DNA of 64,000 nucleotides, taken from an uncultured Bacteroidales bacterium (lineage in GTDB: Bacteria; Bacteroidota; Bacteroidia; Bacteroidales; Paludibacteraceae). How positions within the stretch are numbered: position 1 is the first letter of the stretch; every line of letters starts with the position of its first letter. The notes below the pieces were generated by a model that had not been told where the DNA came from, searched no databases, and worked only from the letters and a program-made list of their open reading frames with translations. The position numbers and the translations under genes were made by a program. The stretch is taken from NCBI GenBank assembly GCA_937891975.1, contig CALAUA010000001.1, positions 13,560 to 77,559 of the forward strand. The letters are read 5' to 3'. Below are positions 16,115 to 25,675 of this stretch, piece after piece.

Positions 16115-18751
16115 TTATAATTCTTGTCCAAGTACGAAGTGGAATTGTGATCCACCATATTGATTTGAACCATTGATAGGATCGAATCCCCATCCCCAGT
16201 CGATACCCATAAGTCCGAACATAGGAAGGAAGAGGCGTACACCAACACCAGCCGAACGTTTGAGTTTGAATGGGTTGTAGTCTTTGATATCAGCAAAACA
16301 GTTACCAGCTTCCACAAAAGCGAGTGCCCAAATGGTAGCATTCTGTTCGAGCGAGATAGGATAGCGAAGCTCCATAGTAAACTTGTTGTACACATATCCC
16401 ATATTTCGTCCGACTGCAGGATCGTATGGTGTGAGTGAACCAGATTGGTAGCCGCGCATGGAGATATATTCCGTGGAGTAGCTTGAATAGCTAGACATAC
16501 CATCACCACCCATGTAGAAACTTTCGAAAGGCGATTTAGCATTTCGGTTATAGTGTCCAAGATATCCGAATTCAGCACGAGTCATAAGAACAAGTTTGGA
16601 GTCAGGAGTAAGTGGCGTAAAGACCTTACCTGCGAACTTCCACTTGTGATACTCAAGCAGGTGATACTTCTCGGAATTAGACATCTGTGCAAACTGCGCA
16701 TCGGTAGTTCCTTTGATGAGCGAGTATGGCGGCGTAATCTTCAATCCTAATGTGAATTGCGAACCGCGACGAGTATAAATGGGGTTATCGATACTAGAAC
16801 GCGAGAGTTGCAGATTGAGCGCGAAGTTATGGCTAGTGCCATCAGTGAGAATCATGTATGGCCAATCCTTCATCATATACATCTGATAACTCAGTTCTCC
16901 GTAGAAAGAGAAATAGTCATCTGGCCAACTGAGACGCTTGCCATATCCTACACTAACACCGAAAGTACGAAGGTATTTCTCGGGATCGGCTTCCGATTCT
17001 TGCAATTGCTGATAATAGTCCGATTGACCCGAGTAGGAATAGTAGTTATAGTAAGTGTTGTACAGATTCTGATATGCTTGATAGTAACGGTCAGAATATC
17101 CTGTTTGTGAAGCAAAGAAGATACTAGCACTCAGAGAGTTAGGTCGTTTTCCACCGAGCCAAGGTTCGAGGAATGAGATTGATGCGGATGTATAGTACAC
17201 ACCATTGGTACGGGCATTGATACTGAATGTTTGCCCTTCACCTTGAGGCACTATGCGGTAACTCTTAGGATTAAAGAGGTTTTGAATAGCGAAGTTGGTA
17301 AACTTCAAACCCAACGAACCTACAAGACCTGTTGCACCCCAACCAAGTGAAAACTCGATTTGATCACTGGATTTGGTTTCTAGCTGGTAGGTGATATCCA
17401 CAGTACCATCCTCTGGATTAGGCTGAATATCTGGAACCAGTTTCTCTTGGTCAAAGTGACCCATTTGCGCCAATTCACGCAGTGAACGCATGATGTCAGA
17501 TTGGCTATAGAGTTGTCCTGGTTTGGTATAAAGTTCGCGACGCACCACGTGCTCATACACGCGCGTGTTACCTACAATGTTTATCTCATTGATAGTTGCA
17601 GGCTGTCCTTCGTACATTCGCATTTCGAAATCAATCGAATCGTTCTGGATACGTACTTCAACAGGATCTACGTTGAAGAATAGATAGCCTTGGTCAGTAT
17701 ATAACTTAGCGACTGCATCATCGTCTTCGTTAAGGCGTTTGTTGAGCTCTTTGAGGTTGTAAGTCTCACCTTTTTTGATACCTAAAACCGCATCCAAATA
17801 CTCATATGGATAAACGGTATTACCTACCCATGTGATATCACCAAAGACGTACTTATTTCCCTCATCAATCGTGAGATATACATCTACTCGGGTAGAATCA
17901 ATCTTAGATTGCACGATACTATCTGCTACAATGACAGCATCACGATAACCTATCTCGTTGTACTTCTCAATAACAGCTTTCTTATCATTTTCAAACTCAG
18001 CTTCTACAAACTTCTTCGTCCTAAAGAGATTGACAATATTGTTGTCATTTGTTTTCTTCATCGCACGGTTGATTTGGGTATGCGTTAGCGCTTTATTACC
18101 CGTGATAATCAGTTGTCCGACACGCGTTTTTTCTTTTTTATCTACATTCACGACTACTTTAACATACCCTGGGTGTGCCAAATCATTGGTTTGATAGACA
18201 TTTACCTTTGTATGATAGAAGCCTTTTTCCTCCAAATATTTGGTGATAATCTTCTTGGCACGATCTGCAAGGTCAGGCGTCATTTGTCCACCCTTTTGAA
18301 TACCAACTTTCACCTCGATATCTTCTTGTTCGGTTTTACGCAAGCCGTTGTATGCAATATCAGAAACACGAGGACGCTGCTTGAGGGCAATTTCGAGCCA
18401 GATTTTGTCTCCCTCTATTTTTGTAGCTTTAAACTTGACATCTGAGAACAAACCCTGTTTCCAAAAACGCTTGAGCGACTTAGTAATCTGGTCGCCAGGA
18501 ATTTCAATCTTATCTCCAACAGCCAAACCAGAGAAACCAATCAACACAAAATCTTCATAACTATCTGCACCCGTAACGGTTATATCTGCAATTTCGTAAG
18601 TTTTGCGTTGCATAGTATATTCTATCACAGGCAGCGATGCCTGCGCTTGCAATGCTACTGTATCCGTTGGATTGACAGATAATGTATCCACCTGTGCCAT
18701 CGCAGGGATGGCAAATAGGGTGATTAATAATATGTTAATTAACTTGTTCAC
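16115..18751 (-). CDS. bamA: Outer-membrane protein assembly factor BamA
   Basis: 878 aa from GTG 18751 (signal peptide ...NKLINILLITLFAIPAMAQ); GTG 18775 is an alternative. Five POTRA-like repeats (~50-410, for example 'VDKKEKTRVGQLIITGNKAL' and 'ATINEINIVGNTRVYEHVVRREL') precede the barrel (~460-878). The barrel carries 'YPISLEQNATIWALAFVEAGN' and 'GVGVRLFLPMFGLMGIDWGWGF', the conserved Omp85 end. BamA inserts barrel proteins into the outer membrane and is essential. It overlaps uppS and is followed at once by ompH. Confidence 0.96.
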   Translation of the reverse strand: MNKLINILLITLFAIPAMAQVDTLSVNPTDTVALQAQASLPVIEYTMQRKTYEIADITVTGADSYEDFVLIGFSGLAVGDKIEIPGDQITKSLKRFWKQGLFSDVKFKATKIEGDKIWLEIALKQRPRVSDIAYNGLRKTEQEDIEVKVGIQKGGQMTPDLADRAKKIITKYLEEKGFYHTKVNVYQTNDLAHPGYVKVVVNVDKKEKTRVGQLIITGNKALTHTQINRAMKKTNDNNIVNLFRTKKFVEAEFENDKKAVIEKYNEIGYRDAVIVADSIVQSKIDSTRVDVYLTIDEGNKYVFGDITWVGNTVYPYEYLDAVLGIKKGETYNLKELNKRLNEDDDAVAKLYTDQGYLFFNVDPVEVRIQNDSIDFEMRMYEGQPATINEINIVGNTRVYEHVVRRELYTKPGQLYSQSDIMRSLRELAQMGHFDQEKLVPDIQPNPEDGTVDITYQLETKSSDQIEFSLGWGATGLVGSLGLKFTNFAIQNLFNPKSYRIVPQGEGQTFSINARTNGVYYTSASISFLEPWLGGKRPNSLSASIFFASQTGYSDRYYQAYQNLYNTYYNYYSYSGQSDYYQQLQESEADPEKYLRTFGVSVGYGKRLSWPDDYFSFYGELSYQMYMMKDWPYMILTDGTSHNFALNLQLSRSSIDNPIYTRRGSQFTLGLKITPPYSLIKGTTDAQFAQMSNSEKYHLLEYHKWKFAGKVFTPLTPDSKLVLMTRAEFGYLGHYNRNAKSPFESFYMGGDGMSSYSSYSTEYISMRGYQSGSLTPYDPAVGRNMGYVYNKFTMELRYPISLEQNATIWALAFVEAGNCFADIKDYNPFKLKRSAGVGVRLFLPMFGLMGIDWGWGFDPINGSNQYGGSQFHFVLGQEL

Positions 18752-19475
18752 TAGTTTTTCCAAATCTACGTTCACGATGTTGATAATCCACTATTGCGCG
18801 ATAAAACTCTTCCTCTGTAAACTCAGGCCACAAGCAATCGGTGAAATACAATTCTGCATATGCCAATTGCCACAGCAAGAAATTGCTGATACGCAACTCT
18901 CCACTGGTACGAATTAACAAGTCTGGGTCAGGCATAGTGGCTGTGGTCAAATGAGCAGAAATAGCCTCCTCATTGATATCCTCCACCAACATTTTCCCTT
19001 CCTTGACAGCTTCGGCAATAAGTTGCGTAGAACGAATCAACTCCCAACGCGCACTATAGCTCAATGCTATTACCAATGTCAAACCTGTATTATTACTCGT
19101 TTGATTAATACAAGCGACGAACTTATCATACGTTGCCTGAGGCAAACGACTAATATCCCCTATGGTTTGAAGACGGATATTATTCTTCATTAAAGTTGGC
19201 GTTTCTTTGGCAATCGTGTCAACCAACAATGCCATCAACGCATCTACTTCTTCTTTTGGACGATTCCAATTCTCAGTGGAGAAGGTGTACAACGTTAAGT
19301 AATCTATACCTAAAGTGGCTGCAGTTTCCGTAATGGTATGCACAGTTTCTACCCCTTTACGATGCCCGAACATACGCGCCAATCCCTGACGCTTGGCCCA
19401 ACGACCGTTGCCATCCATGATAATAGCGACATGGCGAGGTATTCTATCTTGCTGGATTTGCTCTTTATAGTTCAT
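18735..19475 (-). CDS. uppS: Isoprenyl (undecaprenyl) diphosphate synthase
   Basis: 246 aa, normal length. Cis-prenyltransferase signs: 'HVAIIMDGNGRWAKRQGL' with the catalytic Asp, 'GHRKGVE', 'LTLYTFSTENWNRP', 'ALSYSARWELI' (a variant of the usual SYGGR block) and 'PDPDLLIRTSGELRISNFLLWQ'. It makes the C55 lipid carrier for peptidoglycan and surface glycans. It sits between porG-like genes and bamA, an order also seen in other Bacteroidales. Confidence 0.96.
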   Translation of the reverse strand: MNYKEQIQQDRIPRHVAIIMDGNGRWAKRQGLARMFGHRKGVETVHTITETAATLGIDYLTLYTFSTENWNRPKEEVDALMALLVDTIAKETPTLMKNNIRLQTIGDISRLPQATYDKFVACINQTSNNTGLTLVIALSYSARWELIRSTQLIAEAVKEGKMLVEDINEEAISAHLTTATMPDPDLLIRTSGELRISNFLLWQLAYAELYFTDCLWPEFTEEEFYRAIVDYQHRERRFGKTSEQVN

Positions 19476-19487
19476 GTTTGGTTCTAC

Positions 19488-20258
19488 TTAATAATTACAG
19501 AATGGACAACTCTTTTGATCTGGTGCGAACTCAAAAACAATACCGACCGTAAGCGTAGAGGTCACATCATTATTCATTACATTTGAACCATTTAGTTTAT
19601 ATGAGTTATTCAAAATATTTGGACGTGCCCTATCAATAACTCCTTCAATTCCATCCCCATTCATCACATAAATATTGTGTTGCCACGCCAATTGTAATTG
19701 CCAACGCTCTGCAAACTTCCATTTTAATCCCACTCCCACTGGAATATACATCGCATAATCAATTTGGCTGCCAACTTTTGTTTCTAAAACAGGGTACGAG
19801 AGCATGTCATTTGCATATACATTGTGTGCAGAAAAACCTATTCCAAGAAAAATGAATGGCGTAATCGCACGCATATGAATATTGTATGGATCAATTCCAA
19901 AACGAAAGAAATTAAACTCCCCTGTTACATCAAAATGCCACATCGGGTTGGTATATTTACCCTCAGCAAATCCCCACGAATTATCCTTTTTAATCGTATT
20001 TACAACCCGTTGACGTTGCCCTTTAACTTGAAGCGCCCAACGCTGATCTATCTTGCATCGAAGCTGTGCCCCATACACTTCAGCTGTACTCATAAATGCA
20101 TGCGGTGCTAATTCTCCCACATAATACCCTGCACCTGCCTGCACACCAGCCTCTAGACGGTACATCTTCGACTCACCAAAAGCACGTGTGGGTACAAGAA
20201 GCACCCACACAAATACTAAACCAAATGTTATTATATTAGAGTGCAATACCTTACCCAC
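19488..20258 (-). CDS. PorG-like (DUF6089) outer-membrane barrel protein, copy 2
   Basis: 256 aa from GTG 20258; hydrophobic signal ending ...TRAFGES. It reads as an 8-10-strand barrel: 'YRLEAGVQAGAGYYVGELAP', 'MWHFDVTGEFNFFRFG', 'ITPFIFLGIGFSAHN', 'IPVGVGLKWKFAERWQLQLAW' and a final 'TLTVGIVFEFAPD'. The gene directly upstream of uppS-bamA in Porphyromonas gingivalis is the T9SS component porG, so PorG is the family call by similarity and synteny. Seven nt separate it from a longer paralogue. The end 'SCPFCNY' carries two cysteines. Confidence 0.75.
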   Translation of the reverse strand: MGKVLHSNIITFGLVFVWVLLVPTRAFGESKMYRLEAGVQAGAGYYVGELAPHAFMSTAEVYGAQLRCKIDQRWALQVKGQRQRVVNTIKKDNSWGFAEGKYTNPMWHFDVTGEFNFFRFGIDPYNIHMRAITPFIFLGIGFSAHNVYANDMLSYPVLETKVGSQIDYAMYIPVGVGLKWKFAERWQLQLAWQHNIYVMNGDGIEGVIDRARPNILNNSYKLNGSNVMNNDVTSTLTVGIVFEFAPDQKSCPFCNY

Positions 20259-20265
20259 TTACAAA

Positions 20266-21207
20266 TTAGTAAGTAATCAAACGATCCTCATACCACTGAC
20301 CCATATTCACAATCACACTGAGCGAGAAAAGACAGTTATGATAGACACCCTTGCTCATTTGATCAAATGTTGGGCGACCCGTTGCATTAAGATTAACTGG
20401 GGTTTTGTAGGTTTCATTTTTCTTATCCCACACCTTTACACCGTCTACAGTTTCGCCACCGATTGGGCAACCACCCTCAAGGTTTCCTGGTGTTAGGTAT
20501 ATCTGATATTGGAATGCACCTTTTAATTGCACATAGTCATTCAAGCGCCATTTTACACCAAATACCACTGGAATATACGCAGCCACACCAAGAGATTTCT
20601 CTCCAGTTAATTTATTCTTGCTACCAGCGATAGGATAGGTTGAACTCAACTCCAGATTACTTCCACCAGGGATAGCGCTACGAATGGTAGCGTCTTTGTT
20701 ATAAAACGACATACCAAGACCCAAACCTACGTATGGAACAACATTGTAGATTCCAGCTTCTGGCTGCATGATATTTCCAAAGTTCAAAATGTTGAATTCA
20801 GCAATAGCATCCACGTGACACAATGTGTTGTAGTACGTATAGGTTTCATTACATGGATCTCCCTCGTAAAGTCTATTGGTTTCAATAAAGTGAATACGCT
20901 GTCCTGTCACTTGTGCACGCAAAGTCCAACGAGTATCGAAACGATAACCCAAGGAGCCACCATAAGTCTCAATACCTGGCCACTTAAAAGTTGCGCCATG
21001 TCCTTGCTTCAAATACAACGCATCATAAGAATGAATGCGGAATAAGGCATCATTTCCTTCCATAGGATTACGAGGCGCAACATAGAAACCAACACCTGCA
21101 GATAGTCCTAACTCAAAACGGTGCATGTACTCACGAATGTCTGCAAACATCATTCCTGGAACACAAACAAATGCCAACATTACAACCAAAAAACGACTTC
21201 TTTTCAT
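20266..21207 (-). CDS. PorG-like (DUF6089) outer-membrane barrel protein, copy 1
   Basis: 313 aa with a signal peptide (MKRSRFLVVMLAFVCVPGMMFAD). Strand patterns match the neighbour: 'RFELGLSAGVGFYVAPRNP', 'CHVDAIAEFNILNFG', 'VVPYVGLGLGMSFYN', 'YIPVVFGVKWRLNDYVQLKGAFQYQIYLT' (in two strands) and 'CLFSLSVIVNMGQWY'. It is first in the run driven by the promoter at 21262-21293. Tandem duplication with divergence suggests either one true PorG and one specialised copy, or a heteromeric pair. Confidence 0.75.
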   Translation of the reverse strand: MKRSRFLVVMLAFVCVPGMMFADIREYMHRFELGLSAGVGFYVAPRNPMEGNDALFRIHSYDALYLKQGHGATFKWPGIETYGGSLGYRFDTRWTLRAQVTGQRIHFIETNRLYEGDPCNETYTYYNTLCHVDAIAEFNILNFGNIMQPEAGIYNVVPYVGLGLGMSFYNKDATIRSAIPGGSNLELSSTYPIAGSKNKLTGEKSLGVAAYIPVVFGVKWRLNDYVQLKGAFQYQIYLTPGNLEGGCPIGGETVDGVKVWDKKNETYKTPVNLNATGRPTFDQMSKGVYHNCLFSLSVIVNMGQWYEDRLITY

Positions 21208-21261
21208 AATACTTTTATGTTTATCTTTTCTACAAAATAGTTACTTACTACAACTAGCCCG

Positions 21262-21293
21262 CAAAGGTACTACTTTTTTTTGAAATATGCAAA
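21262..21293 (-). promoter_or_regulatory. Promoter of the porG-uppS-bamA run
   Basis: Minus strand: TTTG (21293-21290), 20 nt, TACCTTTG (21269-21262). It touches the radA stop codon region; the leader is ~50 nt. Confidence 0.85.
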
Positions 21294-22652
21294 TTATTTC
21301 TTGATTAAAATGCGAAAAGCATCCACTACGCGACTTACCTCCACCGCGCGTATGCGCAAGTTGTGCGCGTTGTACTTTTGTCTAGCAGGGATGATAATCT
21401 GCTCAAAACCAAGCTTTTCCGCTTCTCGAATACGTTGGTCTATACGATTAACTGGGCGTATTTCGCCTGCTAAACCCACCTCGCCAGTCATGCATATTTT
21501 TTCATCCAGCGCAATATCCATATTCGACGAAAGCACAGCAGCCAGAACAGGTAAATCTATTGCAGGATCATTGACACGCAATCCGCCTGCGATATTTACA
21601 AACACGTCCTTCTGCAGCAACTTAAAGCCCACTCTTTTCTCCAGTACAGCCAAAAGCATATTCAGTCGCCTTCCGTCAAAACCCGTACTACTTCTCTGTG
21701 GCGTACCATAGGCTGCACTCGCGACAAGGGCTTGAACTTCAATTAGTAATGGACGTACACCTTCCACCGCAGCAGCAATAGCCACTCCCGACAACCCATC
21801 GCGGTTACCCGACAAGAGCAACTCACTTGGGTTCAATACCTCTCGCAAACCATCTTGTTGCATCTCGAAAATGCCCAACTCGCTAGTGCTACCAAAGCGA
21901 TTCTTTTGTGCTCGCAAGATGCGATAGACATAATGCTGATCCCCTTCGAATTGCAACACCGTATCCACGATATGCTCCAATACTTTTGGTCCTGCTAGCG
22001 AGCCCTCCTTGTTGATATGCCCCACGATGATAAAAGGCACGTTCTTCTCTTTGGCATACTGTAATATTCTCGCAGCACATTCTTTCACTTGGCTCAAACT
22101 ACCTATACTTGCCTCAATGGATTCTGTACCTATCGTTTGAATACTATCCACCACTACTATCTCGGGTTGAATTTCGGTTACGCCATCCAATATGCGCTCT
22201 AGCGATGTCTCAGCCAAAATATAGAGATTCTCAGCATCACCCGCCAATCGTTCAGCTCTGAGTTTCAGTTGCTTAGCACTCTCTTCACCACTTGCATAAA
22301 ATGTTTTGCGATGCCCCATTTTCATCAGCACTTGCAGGGCTAATGTAGATTTTCCTATGCCCGGTTCACCACCCAAGAGCACCAAACTGCCAGGTACCAA
22401 TCCGCCACCTAATACACGATTCAACTCCGAAGACTGCATATCAATCCGCATCTCCTCTTGAGCCTCTACCTCGCGTAAACGTTGCGCCTGCGCGCCACGA
22501 CGAAGCGAAGTTCCGCCCTTTTTGGTAGAGATAGTGGTACTCACCTCTTCCTCGTATGTTCCCCACTCACCGCAGACTGGACAACGACCAATCATTTGTG
22601 GCGATTGAGCACCACAATTCGAACACACATATTTCGTCGTATTCTTTGCCAT
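21294..22652 (-). CDS. radA: DNA repair protein RadA
   Basis: 452 aa, normal length. N-terminal zinc finger 'CSNCGAQSPQMIGRCPVCGEWG' in two CxxC pairs, Walker A 'GGEPGIGKST' (~97), Walker B 'EIVVVDSIQT', the RadA-specific 'KNRFGSTSELGIFEM' and a C-terminal Lon-like domain. It is a RecA-related branch-migration helicase used in recombination. Start and the rnz stop share a base (TAATG), so the pair is coupled. Confidence 0.97.
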   Translation of the reverse strand: MAKNTTKYVCSNCGAQSPQMIGRCPVCGEWGTYEEEVSTTISTKKGGTSLRRGAQAQRLREVEAQEEMRIDMQSSELNRVLGGGLVPGSLVLLGGEPGIGKSTLALQVLMKMGHRKTFYASGEESAKQLKLRAERLAGDAENLYILAETSLERILDGVTEIQPEIVVVDSIQTIGTESIEASIGSLSQVKECAARILQYAKEKNVPFIIVGHINKEGSLAGPKVLEHIVDTVLQFEGDQHYVYRILRAQKNRFGSTSELGIFEMQQDGLREVLNPSELLLSGNRDGLSGVAIAAAVEGVRPLLIEVQALVASAAYGTPQRSSTGFDGRRLNMLLAVLEKRVGFKLLQKDVFVNIAGGLRVNDPAIDLPVLAAVLSSNMDIALDEKICMTGEVGLAGEIRPVNRIDQRIREAEKLGFEQIIIPARQKYNAHNLRIRAVEVSRVVDAFRILIKK

Positions 22653-23434
22653 TATAACTCTATCGTCTCTTTTTCTACTGCCAAAACTGTATTTTCGAAC
22701 ACTTCGCGTGCCTCATTTAAGAACACATGGTGGTCATCTTCACGAGCACTGAAATGCCCTATTACCAATTTTCTTGCACCTGCTAACTTAGCAATTTGTG
22801 CGGCTTGCTTGGCTGTAGAGTGCGTATGCTTCTTGCACTTATCTGCATCTTTCTCGGTGTAAGTCGCTTCATGAAATAGCACCTCCACTCCTGCAATCTG
22901 CTCCACAATCTGCTCACGATACGCCGTATCCGAACAATACGCATACCGTTTGCGAGGCTCTTTGTCGCGATGATGTTCTGTAAAGAGAAAACCACACGTT
23001 GGTACTTTATGTTTCAGTGGGATAGTCTCAATCGTCAGCGTGCGGTCTTCAAATATCACCTCTTTCTTACGCGGATTAATTGCGTGAAATACCACCTCAT
23101 ACGGAAGGTCTTGACAATGATAATCCAGCAACGGGCGAAGCAGTTTCTCCAAGTCGGCATGTGCATAAATATGCAAGGGTTGTGTACGTCCCATCATGCC
23201 CAACGTGGATATCAACCCTATCAATCCAAAACAATGATCACCATGCAAATGCGAAATCAGCACCGTGTATAGCCGCGCAGTTTTAATACCCAACTGCCTC
23301 ATTTTCAGTTGAGTTCCTTCTCCGCAGTCAACAAGAAATGACTTATCGCATAGTTCCACAATCTGCCCTGTAGGCGAGTTCTGGAATGTGGGCATTGCGC
23401 TGCCACTGCCTAATATGGTTAATTCGTTGTTCAA
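22652..23434 (-). CDS. rnz: Ribonuclease Z
   Basis: 260 aa from a TTG start at 23434; no ATG lies between the upstream in-frame stop and this codon. Metallo-beta-lactamase tRNA 3'-endonuclease: 'HLHGDHCFGLIGL' (HxHxDH), 'YCSDTAY', 'LFHEATY' and 'LVIGHFSAR' supply the metal ligands. It is shorter than the usual ~300 aa, mainly around the exosite arm. The 33-nt gap before the start is made of TTAAAAC-type 9-mers. Confidence 0.92.
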   Translation of the reverse strand: MNNELTILGSGSAMPTFQNSPTGQIVELCDKSFLVDCGEGTQLKMRQLGIKTARLYTVLISHLHGDHCFGLIGLISTLGMMGRTQPLHIYAHADLEKLLRPLLDYHCQDLPYEVVFHAINPRKKEVIFEDRTLTIETIPLKHKVPTCGFLFTEHHRDKEPRKRYAYCSDTAYREQIVEQIAGVEVLFHEATYTEKDADKCKKHTHSTAKQAAQIAKLAGARKLVIGHFSAREDDHHVFLNEAREVFENTVLAVEKETIEL

Positions 23435-23467
23435 AAGAGTTCCAAAAGTTTTAAGGGTTTTAACGGT
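23435..23467 (-). repeat. 9-mer array before the rnz start
   Basis: Minus strand 9-mers CCGTTAAAA, CCCTTAAAA, CTTTTGGAA, CTCTTTTGA; the same type precedes the ssb start. Confidence 0.5.
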
Positions 23468-24259
23468 TTAACTACGAATGCTCAGATACACTCGCATAAA
23501 TACTGCTTTGGTATATTGAGGAAAATCGCCCTGCTGAATCCAGCCGTGGTAGCCAGGATCGCGACGAAAAACATCCGCTACGCGCTGACCTTTGTATTTG
23601 CCAAAGTTAAAAATCTCTTTTCCCTCAGCATCATACGCAATGCGTCCTGCAAAATCTGCAAAGCGCACATTACCAGTTGTATAGTCGGATAGTTCCTCTA
23701 CCGTGTCGGGTAACTCATAACGCTCTAACTGCGCTTTCAGCACCTCGTAGGTCGCCATCGTGTCGGCATCTGCAGAGTGCGCATCCGTCAAGTCTTTTCC
23801 GCAATAGAACTTATATGCTGCTACCAAATTGCGAGGTTCTTGGCGTTGGAAAATGGTAAATACATCTACCATTCGCATACGCTTCAAATCGATATTTTGC
23901 CCCACACGCAACAATTCCTCCGCCAATAATGGTACATCAAAGTGGTTGGAATTATAACCCGCTAAGTCGCTACCTTCCAGCACTTTAACCAGTTCTGGTG
24001 CAATCTCTTTGAAGGTTGGGCAATCTACCAAGTCCTCGTCGTGAATCCCGTGTACTGCGGTTGCCTCATCCGAGATATGCATCTGGATCTCTTGCCCCAA
24101 CATCATCTGCGTTGGTTTTACGCGGAAAGTCTTCCCCTCGGCACAGCCGTTAGGGAAGACCTTGTAGTAACTCAGCTCTACAATCCTGTCTTGAGCTATA
24201 TTCAAACCCGTAGTCTCCAAATCAAAGAAAACCAACGGGCGAGTAAGTTTCAATCTCAT
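23468..24259 (-). CDS. 3'-5' exonuclease, DnaQ/PolC-type DEDDh family
   Basis: 263 aa. 'VFFDLETTGL' (Asp, Glu of exo I), 'LAGYNSNHFDVPLL' (exo II) and 'DAHSADADTMATYEVL' (exo III with His) form a complete DEDDh active site. The C-terminal 'FNFGKYKGQRVADVFRRDPGY' module resembles a small domain often fused to such nucleases in Bacteroidetes. Likely a stand-alone proofreading or repair exonuclease; of interest because PolA in this window lacks its own proofreading domain. It lies between dnaN and rnz on the same strand. Confidence 0.88.
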   Translation of the reverse strand: MRLKLTRPLVFFDLETTGLNIAQDRIVELSYYKVFPNGCAEGKTFRVKPTQMMLGQEIQMHISDEATAVHGIHDEDLVDCPTFKEIAPELVKVLEGSDLAGYNSNHFDVPLLAEELLRVGQNIDLKRMRMVDVFTIFQRQEPRNLVAAYKFYCGKDLTDAHSADADTMATYEVLKAQLERYELPDTVEELSDYTTGNVRFADFAGRIAYDAEGKEIFNFGKYKGQRVADVFRRDPGYHGWIQQGDFPQYTKAVFMRVYLSIRS

Positions 24260-24296
24260 AGTTTAATCACATATTTTGTAGTTTGTTTTGAGCAGA

Positions 24297-24353
24297 TTGC
24301 TGGGCGAACCGAGGGAGCAATGCGGAACATTGTGACCGAATGACAACCAGCAA
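24297..24353 (-). repeat. Nested inverted repeat downstream of dnaN
   Basis: TTGCTGG (24297-24303) pairs with CCAGCAA (24347-24353), and within it CAATG (24318-24322) pairs with CATTG (24328-24332). It could end the dnaN transcript although no T run follows. Confidence 0.45.
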
Positions 24354-24374
24354 AATGCCAAAAGAAACACAAAA

Positions 24375-25493
24375 TTAGTCGTTCAAGAGCATTGGCATCA
24401 ACAAAATCAACAAATCTTGATTCTCATCATTCTCAGAAGGCAAGATCAAACCTGCGCGAGCAGGATCAGCCAATGCCAAGACAACGTCTTGAGAAGTGAT
24501 AGAAGACAGAATCTCAATCAAGAATGGCGCTTTGAAGCCAATAGCCATAGGCATACCTGTATAGTCGCATGCGATGGTTTCTTCTGCTGAAGTAGAGAAG
24601 TCAATGTCTTGTGCCGAGATCTTGATTTGGTTCTCGCTCAAAGCCAACTTAATCAAGCTAGTACCTGTGTTAGCAAATACGGCTACACGCTTGCAGGCAT
24701 TCACAATTGTTTGACGATCTACAATCACTTTGTTGGTATTGTTTTGAGGAATAACCGCATTGTAGTTAGGGAAACGTCCCTCGATTTGGCGGCATACAAT
24801 CACTGTTTGACCAAAAGTAAAGGTAGCGTTCTTTGCGCCAAAGTTAACAGACACATTATCACTACCCTTCAACACCTGACGGAGCAATTGCGCTGGCTTC
24901 TTAGGCAAGATGAAACTTACTGCTTGCGCACCCTTCACGCTATCGTTGGTGTAACGAACCAAACGATGAGCATCGGTAGCCACGAGCGTAATTTTCTCCT
25001 CGTTCAAGTCAAAATAGATACCATTCATCACTGGACGCAACTCGTCATCTGCGGTGCAGAAGATTGTCTTGTTCACAGCATCCAAGAGCACGTCAGCAGC
25101 TATCTCAAAAGTATTTTCGCCCTTCTCTACTGGCATCTCTGGATACTCATTGCCATTAGCACCTACAAAACTATACGTACCATTGGCACTTGTGATATTC
25201 AAACCAAAGTTTTGATCATCAATGTGGAATGTCAGAGGTTGCTCAGAGAACTCTTTCAAAGTTTCCAACAAAATCTTAGCAGCCACAGCCACTTTTCCCT
25301 CGCCTTGAGCAGCTTCTACTTGCATAGAAGTACGCAGAGTGGTCTCGCCATCTGAAGCAGTTAAGGTCAATTGGTCGCCTTTCAAGTCGAACAAAACACA
25401 CTCCAAAATTTGTAAACTATTCTTTGCCGCAATCACACGGCTGGCTGCTTGCAATTGTGCAAACAATTCCTTACTTGATACATTAAATTTCAT
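24375..25493 (-). CDS. dnaN: DNA polymerase III beta subunit (sliding clamp)
   Basis: 372 aa, normal for the family. N-terminal 'MKFNVSSKELFAQLQAASRVI', central 'TDAHRLVRYTN' and the C-terminal 'ILSSITSQDVVLALADPARAGLIL' with an 'LLMPMLLND' end, which corresponds to the conserved M-P-hydrophobic tail of the clamp's binding pocket. Head-to-tail dimers encircle DNA and tether polymerases. Transcribed from 25558-25589, back to back with murI. Confidence 0.97.
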   Translation of the reverse strand: MKFNVSSKELFAQLQAASRVIAAKNSLQILECVLFDLKGDQLTLTASDGETTLRTSMQVEAAQGEGKVAVAAKILLETLKEFSEQPLTFHIDDQNFGLNITSANGTYSFVGANGNEYPEMPVEKGENTFEIAADVLLDAVNKTIFCTADDELRPVMNGIYFDLNEEKITLVATDAHRLVRYTNDSVKGAQAVSFILPKKPAQLLRQVLKGSDNVSVNFGAKNATFTFGQTVIVCRQIEGRFPNYNAVIPQNNTNKVIVDRQTIVNACKRVAVFANTGTSLIKLALSENQIKISAQDIDFSTSAEETIACDYTGMPMAIGFKAPFLIEILSSITSQDVVLALADPARAGLILPSENDENQDLLILLMPMLLND

Positions 25494-25557
25494 ATCGGTA
25501 TTAATTTATTTAGTTCTATACTCTGTCGGAGTTTACGCAAACACTCCTTTCAGCCCG

Positions 25558-25589
25558 CAAAGATACAAAAAATATGTGAATTATGCAAA
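25558..25589 (-). promoter_or_regulatory. Promoter of dnaN
   Basis: Minus strand: TTTG (25589-25586), 20 nt, TATCTTTG (25565-25558). It is only 3 nt from the divergent murI promoter. Confidence 0.85.
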
Positions 25590-25592
25590 TTA

Positions 25593-25624
25593 TTTGTGCA
25601 TTTTATTTATTTTTTGTACCTTTG
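25593..25624 (+). promoter_or_regulatory. Promoter of murI
   Basis: TTTG (25593-25596), 20 nt, TACCTTTG (25617-25624). The leader that follows is a heptamer array. Confidence 0.85.
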
Positions 25625-25640
25625 CACCCAAATTCCATGC

Positions 25641-25669
25641 CTCTAAACACTAAACTCTAAACACTAAAC
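25641..25669 (+). repeat. Heptamer array (CTAAACA/CTAAACT) in the murI leader
   Basis: Four 7-bp units fill the leader between promoter and ATG. The same heptamer recurs at 46979-47025, 47386-47413, 48698-48740 and 56474-56483. Confidence 0.8.
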
Positions 25670-25675
25670 AAAAAA

